From Neptunomonas japonica DSM 18939 (GTDB lineage Bacteria; Pseudomonadota; Gammaproteobacteria; Pseudomonadales; Balneatricaceae): DNA of 33,641 bases. The DNA lies in assembly GCF_000422765.1 (NCBI RefSeq), contig NZ_AUGR01000031.1, positions 1-33,641 of the forward strand, given 5' to 3'. Every line of letters begins with the position of its first letter. The stretch's first letter is position 1. Of the stretch, positions 23,946 to 30,710 are shown piece by piece. Both the position numbers and the translations under genes were made by a program. The notes beneath the pieces are model-generated. The model ran no database searches and had not been told where the DNA came from. It saw only the letters and a list, made by a program, of their open reading frames with translations.

Positions 23946-23987
23946 CTGTAGATCAGCCTCTAAGGGGCTGGTCGGCTATAGTTTTTT
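23946..23987 (+). terminator. Orphan intrinsic terminator upstream of the SLC13 gene
   Basis: CTGTAG-ATCAGCC (23946-23958) pairs with GGCTGGT-CGG-CTATAG (23966-23981) with two G-U pairs and a 3-nt bulge, a 7-nt loop and then T6 at 23982-23987. No plus-strand gene precedes it within about 450 nt, apart from the doubtful 23314-23496 frame. It ends 74 nt before the SLC13 start, so it may act as an attenuator in that gene's leader or end a small RNA. Confidence 0.6.
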
Positions 23988-24061
23988 GTGGTTTTATCCA
24001 TATTGTGAGTATTTTCCCAGCGCTTGGCGTTGCCACTTAAAGATAGTTATAGGAGCTTGTA

Positions 24062-25840
24062 TTGAATACGGATCAGTGGCTGATTAGCGGCGTTTTAATG
24101 TTAACGCTGGTGCTCTTTGTCTGGGGGAAGTATCGCCACGACGTTGTGGCCGCTATTGCACTGGGGTTATGTGTACTTGCAGGTTTAGTGGCGGCTGAGG
24201 ATGCCTTTGCAGGTTTTAGCCATCCGGCCGTTGTAACGGTGGCGGCGGTGCTGGTGATCTCCGATGCGCTGCGCCGCTCTGGCGTAGTGGATATGATTGT
24301 ACAGAAAATGTTGCCCTACACCGAAAACCCACTCAGCCATATTCTGATTATGACTACCGTCGTGACGGTGGCATCTGCCTTCATGAATAACGTAGGGGCT
24401 CTGGCGCTAATGTTACCGGTTGCACTGGCGACCTGCAGCAAGCATCAGCGTTCGCCAGCGTTGATTCTTATGCCGCTGGCCTTTGGCAGTATTCTGGGAG
24501 GCATGACAACAGCCATCGGCACGCCGCCCAATATTATTATTGCCATGATGCGCGCCGAGGTAAGCGGAGAGTCATTCAACATGTTTGATTTTTCACCTGT
24601 CGGGGTGGCTATCGCCATTATGGGCGTGTTCTTTATCACGCTGGTGGGTTGGCGCCTGATACCGGCAGCACGCCTCAAGAGTAGTTCGCCCGAGCAGCTC
24701 TTCGCCATTGATGAATATTTAACAGAAGTCATAGTTACAACAGGTTCCAGCTTAGTTGGGCGGCCAGTTGAGGATATCGATGGGCTGGATGATGGCAGTA
24801 TAGAGGTCGTGGGTGTGGCACATCGTCATGGCAAAACGCTGTCGGTGCGTCCGGGGCAGTTGCTTAATGCCGGCGATATTCTGATTTTGCAAGCTGACCC
24901 ATCTGAAGTACAGCCTTTACTCGATAAGAACGATCTGGAGCTGATCACCAGTGCAGATAAAAAATTTACCGAACTGACTCAGGGCGATCTAACCCTAGTA
25001 GAAGGCGTTATCAAGAAAGGTTCGGTGCTAGAAGGGCGCGATGTACCTTTTTTACGCAGGCGCAGCGGTAGCTCTCTGGCGTTGGTCGGCCTGGCTCGAG
25101 AAGGGCAGCAGATTCGCAGGCGGTTACGGCGCAAGCAGTTTAAGGCCGGTGATATCTTACTGCTGCAGGGGGCAGCGGATGATGTTGGGGAGCAACTTAG
25201 CGAGCTGGGCATGATTCCACTAGCCGAACGAAACCTAAGCCTAGGGCAGCCGAAAAAAATTGCTATCGCGTTGGCTATCTTCACTATCGCTATTGGGCTA
25301 GGTGTTGCTAAGGTATTGCCGCTAGCGATCGTATTTTGTCTTGCTGTTGTCGTCTATTTGCTGCTGGATATTCTTCCGGTACGTAACCTTTATGATGCCG
25401 TCGACTGGCCAGTGATTATCCTTCTATCGGCCATGATTCCAGTGGGGTCGGCACTGCAAAGTACCGGACTTACGCAGTTGTTGGCCACGCAGGTTTTGGC
25501 TCTGACTGAGGGTATACCGGTGTATCTTGTTATTGGTCTAGTATTGGTTGTTACTATGTTCCTGTCGGATATCATCAATAATGCGGCAACAGCTGTGATC
25601 ATGGCACCGCTGGCTTACGGTCTCGCTATGGGGTTGGGTGTTAGTCCGGATCCATTCTTCATGGCCGTAGCTGTTGGTGCATCCTGTGCCTTTTTGACTC
25701 CAATCGGGCATCAATCAAACACCTTGGTGTTGGGGCCTGGAGGTTACGCTTTCGGTGACTACTGGCGTATGGGCTTACCACTAGAAATTATGATTGTGTT
25801 GTTGGCGGTGCCACTGATTCTGTTGGTCTGGCCGCTCTAG
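24062..25840 (+). CDS. SLC13/DASS-type permease with two central TrkA_C (RCK_C) domains
   Basis: This transporter has 592 residues. An N-terminal block of membrane helices carries SAFMNNVGALALMLPVALA and GGMTTAIGTPPNIIIA. Two RCK_C domains follow (about residues 215-295, with SSLVGRPVEDID and AGDILILQADPSEV, and 305-380, with GSVLEGRDVPFL and AGDILLLQGAADDV). A second helix block carries LSDIINNAATAVIMAPLAYG and CAFLTPIGHQSNTLVLGPGGY. It is a sodium-coupled anion or dicarboxylate/sulfate-type permease with a ligand-sensing insert. The start is TTG, with AGGAG 6 nt upstream. The gene is visibly richer in G+C and uses many GCG, CTG and CGC codons compared with its neighbours, so transfer is plausible. 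Confidence 0.88.
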   Translation: MNTDQWLISGVLMLTLVLFVWGKYRHDVVAAIALGLCVLAGLVAAEDAFAGFSHPAVVTVAAVLVISDALRRSGVVDMIVQKMLPYTENPLSHILIMTTVVTVASAFMNNVGALALMLPVALATCSKHQRSPALILMPLAFGSILGGMTTAIGTPPNIIIAMMRAEVSGESFNMFDFSPVGVAIAIMGVFFITLVGWRLIPAARLKSSSPEQLFAIDEYLTEVIVTTGSSLVGRPVEDIDGLDDGSIEVVGVAHRHGKTLSVRPGQLLNAGDILILQADPSEVQPLLDKNDLELITSADKKFTELTQGDLTLVEGVIKKGSVLEGRDVPFLRRRSGSSLALVGLAREGQQIRRRLRRKQFKAGDILLLQGAADDVGEQLSELGMIPLAERNLSLGQPKKIAIALAIFTIAIGLGVAKVLPLAIVFCLAVVVYLLLDILPVRNLYDAVDWPVIILLSAMIPVGSALQSTGLTQLLATQVLALTEGIPVYLVIGLVLVVTMFLSDIINNAATAVIMAPLAYGLAMGLGVSPDPFFMAVAVGASCAFLTPIGHQSNTLVLGPGGYAFGDYWRMGLPLEIMIVLLAVPLILLVWPL

Positions 25841-25871
25841 TAGCAGGGGCTAGACAATTCACCTAGAAGAT

Positions 25872-25896
25872 AAAGCAGCTTAAATGCTGCTTTTTT
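25872..25896 (+). terminator. Intrinsic terminator after the SLC13 gene
   Basis: AAAGCAGC (25872-25879) pairs with GCTGCTTT (25886-25893) around TTAAAT, with a T run to 25896. Confidence 0.8.
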
Positions 25897-25946
25897 ATAG
25901 AGGCTTGGTTAGATAGTAAGTCAGCGTTGCACTAAAATAAGGCTAT

Positions 25947-26942
25947 TTAATTAACAATAGCCTGACAAAAGCTGACATCAAATATCCCGTTGGCTGGGTC
26001 ACTCGTTTCAAGATGTAAAATTTTATAGCAAGGGCTATCTTCTGGTTGGTAGCCTTGGTCAAAAATTTTCTGGAACAATTGTTGCCATGCTTGCTCATAA
26101 TTAAAGCTAAGATCAAAAACACCTCTTATAAATGCATGCGGGGCAGCACTAATTACTTGTGTGTTAAATGGGAATGGTTTTTTACTGTTGTCTAGTAGTG
26201 TTAAGCAGACATCTGTACGGCATTTGTCAGGAGTAGTGATTTCAGGGTTATCCCAATTTATAACCAAAGGGTCACCCGTTACTATGTTATTTTCGGTCAC
26301 AAAAGCCTGTAATTCGCCTGATGCATCTTGTATACCCGTGCCATGCTCGCCTATAAGCCGTTTGTAGATTACCGCTTTAGCTGGAAAGTTAGAGATTGTT
26401 AACGGGCTTGGCTTATTGAGTTGCGGTACTGTATTTGAGCCTTGATCTACTGAAGTGGTATCTGTCATATTCTTTGAATCCAAAATTTGTAAGTGTGGAT
26501 CGCTAGAATATGAGAAATCTGATTCTTCCGCGTTTCCTCCCTTGCTATATTTTTTTATCAAGGACGATAGCTGCTGTTTATCAGACAACGATTTAACATC
26601 GCTCGGTGTTAAATTAAAATGCTGCTTAAACGCTTTAGCTAGGTTTTGTGGGCTAGAGAAGCCGAGCGCTAATGCTACTTCTGTAATACGTGCGTGTTTA
26701 AAATAGAAGAAAATACCCGCGGCTTTTTCTAGTTTCAATCTGCGAATGTAATCGGCAACGGTCTCGCCAACGACTGATTTGAATACCTTATGAAAATGGT
26801 ACTGAGACATGTTGGCAGACTCTGCAATAGCCTCTAAGCTTAAGCCGTCTAAACGGTTGTCAGCTAGGTTACGTTGTATATAATCCATAGCAGTACTAAT
26901 ACGTGTGTGGTAACCAGTGTTGTGCTTGTCATTTATTTTCAT
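25947..26942 (-). CDS. AraC-family regulator with C-terminal GyrI-like domain
   Basis: The protein has 331 residues. Two helix-turn-helix units lie at the N-terminus (LSLEAIAESANMSQYHFHKVFKSVVGETVADYIRRLKLEKA, then ITEVALALGFSSPQNLAKAFKQHFNLTPSDV). A linker leads to a GyrI-like effector domain (about residues 180-330, with FPAKAVIYKRLIGEHG and CYKILHLETSDPANGIFDVSFCQ). This layout resembles Rob- or BmrR-like regulators that sense hydrophobic drugs. It starts 4 nt after the GNAT gene ends, so the two form one minus-strand operon. Regulation of the exporters nearby is possible but not shown. Confidence 0.87.
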   Translation of the reverse strand: MKINDKHNTGYHTRISTAMDYIQRNLADNRLDGLSLEAIAESANMSQYHFHKVFKSVVGETVADYIRRLKLEKAAGIFFYFKHARITEVALALGFSSPQNLAKAFKQHFNLTPSDVKSLSDKQQLSSLIKKYSKGGNAEESDFSYSSDPHLQILDSKNMTDTTSVDQGSNTVPQLNKPSPLTISNFPAKAVIYKRLIGEHGTGIQDASGELQAFVTENNIVTGDPLVINWDNPEITTPDKCRTDVCLTLLDNSKKPFPFNTQVISAAPHAFIRGVFDLSFNYEQAWQQLFQKIFDQGYQPEDSPCYKILHLETSDPANGIFDVSFCQAIVN

Positions 26943-26946
26943 CTAA

Positions 26947-27408
26947 CTATAGGTCCACTCGCATCGAATAGTTTATCAATACTATGTTATGTCTAATAAC
27001 TTGGTTTTCATTTTCTACAAAGAACCCCGCTTTTTCAAAAAGAGGTTCTGCAACAATGGATGCCTCAACATGGAGCTGCTTTAAGCCTGAGTTTTTAGCA
27101 ACTACCATTACGTGCTTCAGTAGGTGTGTCGCTATGCCTTTTCTGTGGAATCTTGGTGCAACATAAGCACAATCTATATGGCCATCTGATTCTAATTCGA
27201 TAAAACCAGCTACTTCATCTTTAATGACGAGCAGGTAGGGTTTTTTACGATCAAGCCTCTTTTCCCATTCACTATAATTAACAGGAGTGGGGGCCCAAGA
27301 ATCTTTTTGTTCGTCAGAATAGATTGAAGAATCAATTGCATGTACTGATTCATAAAATAGATCGGCTATTTCTCTTGCTCTATCTGGCGAGTATTCAATA
27401 AGGCGCAT
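26947..27408 (-). CDS. GNAT-family N-acetyltransferase
   Basis: This protein has 153 residues. Motif A is present as CAYVAPRFHRKGIATHLLKHVMVVAKNSG (acetyl-CoA pyrophosphate loop RxxGxA), followed by LHVEASIVAEPLFEKAGF, the usual motif B. The N-terminus has SSIYSDEQKDSWAP, common in YafP-like members. The acceptor is unknown. It is the first gene of a two-gene operon with the AraC-GyrI regulator, which often accompanies detoxification functions. Confidence 0.87.
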   Translation of the reverse strand: MRLIEYSPDRAREIADLFYESVHAIDSSIYSDEQKDSWAPTPVNYSEWEKRLDRKKPYLLVIKDEVAGFIELESDGHIDCAYVAPRFHRKGIATHLLKHVMVVAKNSGLKQLHVEASIVAEPLFEKAGFFVENENQVIRHNIVLINYSMRVDL

Positions 27409-27648
27409 GTGGTTAAGACAACATTATTATTGATGTTTTCATAGTGTTAGGTAGGTTTAAAAATCTACATGCATCCGTTGATTGTGTGTTACTCGCTATT
27501 ATAGCCATGCCTATATGAATTTAATGAGTTTCAGGCCTCTTTTGATTTTTATATTCTATATCCGCGCTGTATTTTATCGAGTGTCCATAGTAAGCGGTGG
27601 TGTTATCAATGCTGCTTAGTCGCATGATCTGTAATTAAAAGATGAAAA

Positions 27649-27677
27649 TTGATAAAGTGAGATTCACTTTCTTGTAT
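27649..27677 (+). promoter_or_regulatory. Candidate promoter with a dyad in its spacer, before the RhtB gene
   Basis: TTGATA (27649-27654) and TTGTAT (27672-27677) are 17 nt apart. A 7-bp dyad, AAAGTGA/TCACTTT (27654-27670), fills the spacer, as a repressor site would. Both hexamers are poor matches. Confidence 0.35.
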
Positions 27678-27703
27678 AGGTTGAGGGGGGGAGGCCGACG
27701 AGT

Positions 27704-27786
27704 TGAGCCCAAAAAAAGGCTCATTCAGGTGTGTAATTGGTGGACACCTATAAGAAGTAGATGAGATGTTATGCAGCTACTTCTTA
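27704..27786 (+). promoter_or_regulatory. Three-hairpin leader before the RhtB exporter gene
   Basis: Three hairpins stand in a row: TGAGCC/GGCTCA (27704-27723), AGGTGT/ACACCT (27727-27749) and TAAGAAGTAG/CTACTTCTTA (27751-27786, 10 perfect pairs, 16-nt loop). The last ends 1 nt before the GAGGG ribosome site (27788-27792). No T run follows, so control would be at translation or RNA stability. I do not recognise a known riboswitch. The rest of the gap from 27409 holds no gene. Confidence 0.5.
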
Positions 27787-27799
27787 CGAGGGTGTAACT

Positions 27800-28420
27800 T
27801 TGGAACTGATAACACTCATTCTTTTTGTTCCTGCATGCTTTGCTTTGAATTTGACGCCAGGCCCAAATAATTTACTGGCAATGAGCAATGCAAAAAAATA
27901 TGGGCTTCAAACAGCATGTATGGCGGGTATTGGTAGATTAATAGCATTTACCATTATGATCACTCTTGCAGCGTCTGGTCTTGCCAGTATTCTGTATGCT
28001 TCTGAATTACTGTTCTTAATTATTAAAGTTTTTGGCGCAGGTTATTTGTTCTGGTTGGCTTACCAGCTTTGGGTTGCAGCTCCCTCTGAAGAGGTAATCA
28101 ATTCTGGTTTAGGGATGTCAGTAATAGGGTTGGCAAGACAAGAGTTTCTTTTGGCAATGGGTAACCCAAAAGCAATTCTGATATTCACTGCTTTTTTACC
28201 TCAGTTCGTTAATCCTTCTCAGCCCATTGGTTTTCAATTTTTCGTATTAGGCGCAGTGTTTCTGCTTCTCGAATGGCTCGCCATTGCGGGGTATGCGTGC
28301 TTTGGTGTTTATTTGCGAAACTGGTTTTCAAAGCCGCAAAAGCGAAGGCTATTTAACCAAAGCTGTGCGGGGTTATTGGCCAGTGCTGGTTTAGGTTTGC
28401 TTATAACCCGAAGAGAATAA
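27800..28420 (+). CDS. LysE/RhtB-family amino-acid exporter
   Basis: This membrane protein has 206 residues and about six helices. The family signature NLTPGPNNLLAMSNAKKYG is near the N-terminus, with ALAMGNPKAIL-type sequence (LLAMGNPKAILIFTAFLPQFV) in the middle. I chose TTG 27800 because GAGGG lies 7 nt upstream and the length then matches the family; the frame is open to ATG 27761, but that lies inside a hairpin and has no ribosome site. Members export amino acids such as threonine, homoserine or lysine. A hairpin-rich leader precedes it. A second exporter of the same family follows. Confidence 0.85.
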   Translation: MELITLILFVPACFALNLTPGPNNLLAMSNAKKYGLQTACMAGIGRLIAFTIMITLAASGLASILYASELLFLIIKVFGAGYLFWLAYQLWVAAPSEEVINSGLGMSVIGLARQEFLLAMGNPKAILIFTAFLPQFVNPSQPIGFQFFVLGAVFLLLEWLAIAGYACFGVYLRNWFSKPQKRRLFNQSCAGLLASAGLGLLITRRE

Positions 28421-28504
28421 AAATTAACAAATTATTAGGCTTAATTCCTTTCGGCGCTTTAAAGTGGTGCTAAAGGCCAATGTTATCTAGCTAGGAGTTT
28501 GTAT

Positions 28505-29134
28505 ATGGAATTTACCCAAATAGTCAGTTTTATTGTGGTCGCCTCTTTGCTTGTGATGTCGCCAGGTCCTAATGGAGTCCTTATAGCCAAAACGGTTCCC
28601 ATCTCAGGACAGTCAGCAGGTTTTGCCAATATAGCTGGGTTTGTTGCTGCTTTTTACTTGCACGGAAGTTTATCAATATTGGGAATTTCGGTACTTTTAA
28701 CCCACTCTGCTCAGGCATTTTTCATAGTGAAAATGCTAGGTGCTGCGTATCTGTGTTGGGTAGGTGTTAAAGCACTATATTCTGCTTGGTGCACAGATGA
28801 GAAAACAGCGACAATTGGGCCTGTGAAATCAAAGCGCTCATTGAGTAAGGCATTCTTAGAAGGTTTTTTAACGAATGCACTTAATCCCAAGGTATCAATG
28901 TTCTATCTTGCTGCTTTTCCGCAGTTTATCCCGCAGACTGGTGCTGCTGATGCTGCATTTTTCCTAGTTTTTATACACTCTATTATTAACTTGGCATGGT
29001 TCTCTGGGATGGTTTTGCTATTCTCAAAATTAAAAGGTGTTGCCAGCAATGGTGCTTTTCAGAGAATACTTAAAACAACAACAGGGCTGATATTTATAGG
29101 CTTTGGAACAAAGCTCGCCTCTTTAAGAACATAA
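28505..29134 (+). CDS. LysE/RhtB-family amino-acid exporter, second copy
   Basis: This membrane protein has 209 residues. The signature MSPGPNGVLIAKTV near the N-terminus, the middle segment GFLTNALNPKVSMFYLAAFPQFI and six hydrophobic stretches place it in the LysE/RhtB family. ATG 28505 has AGGAG 7 nt upstream (28493-28497). It is clearly diverged from the exporter gene 84 nt upstream, so it is a separate family member rather than a recent duplicate. The substrate is unknown. Confidence 0.87.
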   Translation: MEFTQIVSFIVVASLLVMSPGPNGVLIAKTVPISGQSAGFANIAGFVAAFYLHGSLSILGISVLLTHSAQAFFIVKMLGAAYLCWVGVKALYSAWCTDEKTATIGPVKSKRSLSKAFLEGFLTNALNPKVSMFYLAAFPQFIPQTGAADAAFFLVFIHSIINLAWFSGMVLLFSKLKGVASNGAFQRILKTTTGLIFIGFGTKLASLRT

Positions 29135-29233
29135 GCGATATCACCAATATCTATAGAACTCTCTACCGTTAGTGCTGTCTGTTCAATAACCTAGCAGCTT
29201 GCGCGAGAATTTATTGGTTTTAGCGCAATGAAC

Positions 29234-29239
29234 TATACT
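29234..29239 (+). promoter_or_regulatory. Candidate -10 box (TATACT) next to the GGDEF gene start
   Basis: TATACT is 8 nt upstream of ATG 29248, with no good -35. If used, the message would start at or just before that ATG. ATG 29269 would then have a short leader. Confidence 0.3.
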
Positions 29240-29247
29240 CAAATATT

Positions 29248-30477
29248 ATGGGTTGCCAGTATTTGCCAATGAAAAAGCGGAATCGACGGATATATCTGGT
29301 TTATTTACTTGTCGGCATTGCCATGCTTACCAGTGTGACAGGTGTTGTTCTTATCGACAGACACTACCAACAAGTAGCTATTGATCAGGCCAGGATGAAT
29401 GCCGAAACTGTCACTAGCCTGGTCGATAATGCACGCCGTGCCTACAGTAAAGTGTTGAGTGAATTAAAACTGCAGACAAATTTAGTTACGGCGCATGATC
29501 ATGCGATAAAAGACGGTGTGATCCCTAACCCTGCAACCTTTAGTATTGAACTAGCAAAAAGTGTTAGTAGTGCCAAGCAACGAGTATGGATGTATAGCTA
29601 CCATCCTTTTCCTTGGCGCAAGAATACAGCTGTCCCGAAAAACGATCATGAAACAGAAGCGCTTACTCAGCTAATCACTAGCCCGAAAGAACCTTATATT
29701 CGAATTTTGAATGATGGTGCTGAGAAAAAGTTTTTTTATGCCAAAGCAATTGTCATGAATGATGCCAGCTGTATTAACTGTCATAACAACCATCCGGCCA
29801 GTGCAAAAGTTTCTTGGAAGATAGGCGATACTAGAGCGGTTCTCGCAACAGAGTCCAGCCTAGAGTACGAGCAAAAATTTGCTTTGTGGTTTATCTTTGG
29901 TTTTATAAGTTTGCTGTCCTTGTTTTGTGTTGCCCTGTATTTGAAGAAGAATCAGGAATGGCTGCTAAGTGAAATAGCCGGGCGTACTGATCCATTAACC
30001 AAAATACCAAATAGAATTTCTCTGAGCGAACAGATTAATCAGCAATTTAGTCACCATAAAGAGACCCAAAAAACGCTGGGTGTGATGATGATTGATATCG
30101 ATAGTTTCAAGGCTATCAACGATAGCTACGGCCATGATATTGGCGATAAATGTATTATCGCTGTTGCTAATGTATTAACTGCAGAATTAAGGACTAACAA
30201 CGACTATGTAGCGCGCTGGGGAGGAGAGGAGTTTTTGGTATTGTTACATGAAACTAATATTGAAACGGCTATAGCTGTGGCCGATCGCTTGTTAAGTGCG
30301 ATTCAAAAGAAGAAGATAACTAAGCACAATTTATCAGTCACCTTCAGTATTGGTATCGCCGTTGCTAACCCCAATCATGTTAATTCGTGTGAAGAGATGA
30401 TCCGAAAGGCTGATCAAGCTTTACTAAAGGCGAAGGCCGCTGGGAAGAACTGTTATGTAATGAATGAAAGCAAATAG
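29248..30477 (+). CDS. Diguanylate cyclase with a heme-c type (DUF3365/Tll0287-like) periplasmic sensor
   Basis: The protein has 409 residues. TM1 (IYLVYLLVGIAMLTSVTGVVLI) leads to a periplasmic domain of about 170 residues ending in DASCINCHNNHPAS, a CxxCH heme-c attachment motif typical of DUF3365 domains. TM2 (LWFIFGFISLLSLFCVALYL) is followed directly by a GGDEF domain (TDPLTKIPNRISL, MIDIDSFKAINDSYGHDIGD, ARWGGEEFLVLL). The GGEEF active site is intact; the RxxD inhibitory site is not in register (TNND). It probably makes c-di-GMP in response to redox state, oxygen or nitric oxide through the heme. ATG 29248 is kept, but ATG 29269 (MKKRNRR) gives an equally good signal anchor. Confidence 0.86.
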   Translation: MGCQYLPMKKRNRRIYLVYLLVGIAMLTSVTGVVLIDRHYQQVAIDQARMNAETVTSLVDNARRAYSKVLSELKLQTNLVTAHDHAIKDGVIPNPATFSIELAKSVSSAKQRVWMYSYHPFPWRKNTAVPKNDHETEALTQLITSPKEPYIRILNDGAEKKFFYAKAIVMNDASCINCHNNHPASAKVSWKIGDTRAVLATESSLEYEQKFALWFIFGFISLLSLFCVALYLKKNQEWLLSEIAGRTDPLTKIPNRISLSEQINQQFSHHKETQKTLGVMMIDIDSFKAINDSYGHDIGDKCIIAVANVLTAELRTNNDYVARWGGEEFLVLLHETNIETAIAVADRLLSAIQKKKITKHNLSVTFSIGIAVANPNHVNSCEEMIRKADQALLKAKAAGKNCYVMNESK

Positions 30478-30498
30478 TGTGTAGGTTGTTACCAAGGT

Positions 30499-30683
30499 TC
30501 AATATAAGGTGGTTTTAGCTCTGTGCTCTATGAGCTCCTCCACTTGTTTAACCTCGGCCTCTGATTTTTTTTGGTTCAACCTGGCTCATTAAAATTTTTC
30601 CTAGGCTTGGCATCTAGGTAGAATGTCTTCGTTTTAACCTCGCCGTTAGTGCTAAAATACTCGCCTTCAATACTCCTTTTGCG
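30499..30683 (-). pseudogene. Possible eroded small gene on the minus strand
   Basis: Two protein-like segments follow each other in different frames: one reads EYFSTNGEVKTKTFYLDAKP and ends at a TGA (30576-30578); the other reads KKSEAEVKQVEELIEHRAKT and ends at 30499. An A8 run (T8 at 30565-30572 on the plus strand) lies at the junction, so a stop and a one-base slip would explain the break. No start codon fits the first segment. I do not recognise the protein. Confidence 0.35.
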
Positions 30684-30710
30684 TCACACGATCCCGGAAA
30701 GAACATTCAA

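Noticed and set aside
27761-27799. ATG 27761 as start of the first RhtB exporter
   Set aside because: It lies in the loop of a 10-bp hairpin, has no ribosome site and adds a polar stretch not seen in the family; TTG 27800 has GAGGG at the right distance.
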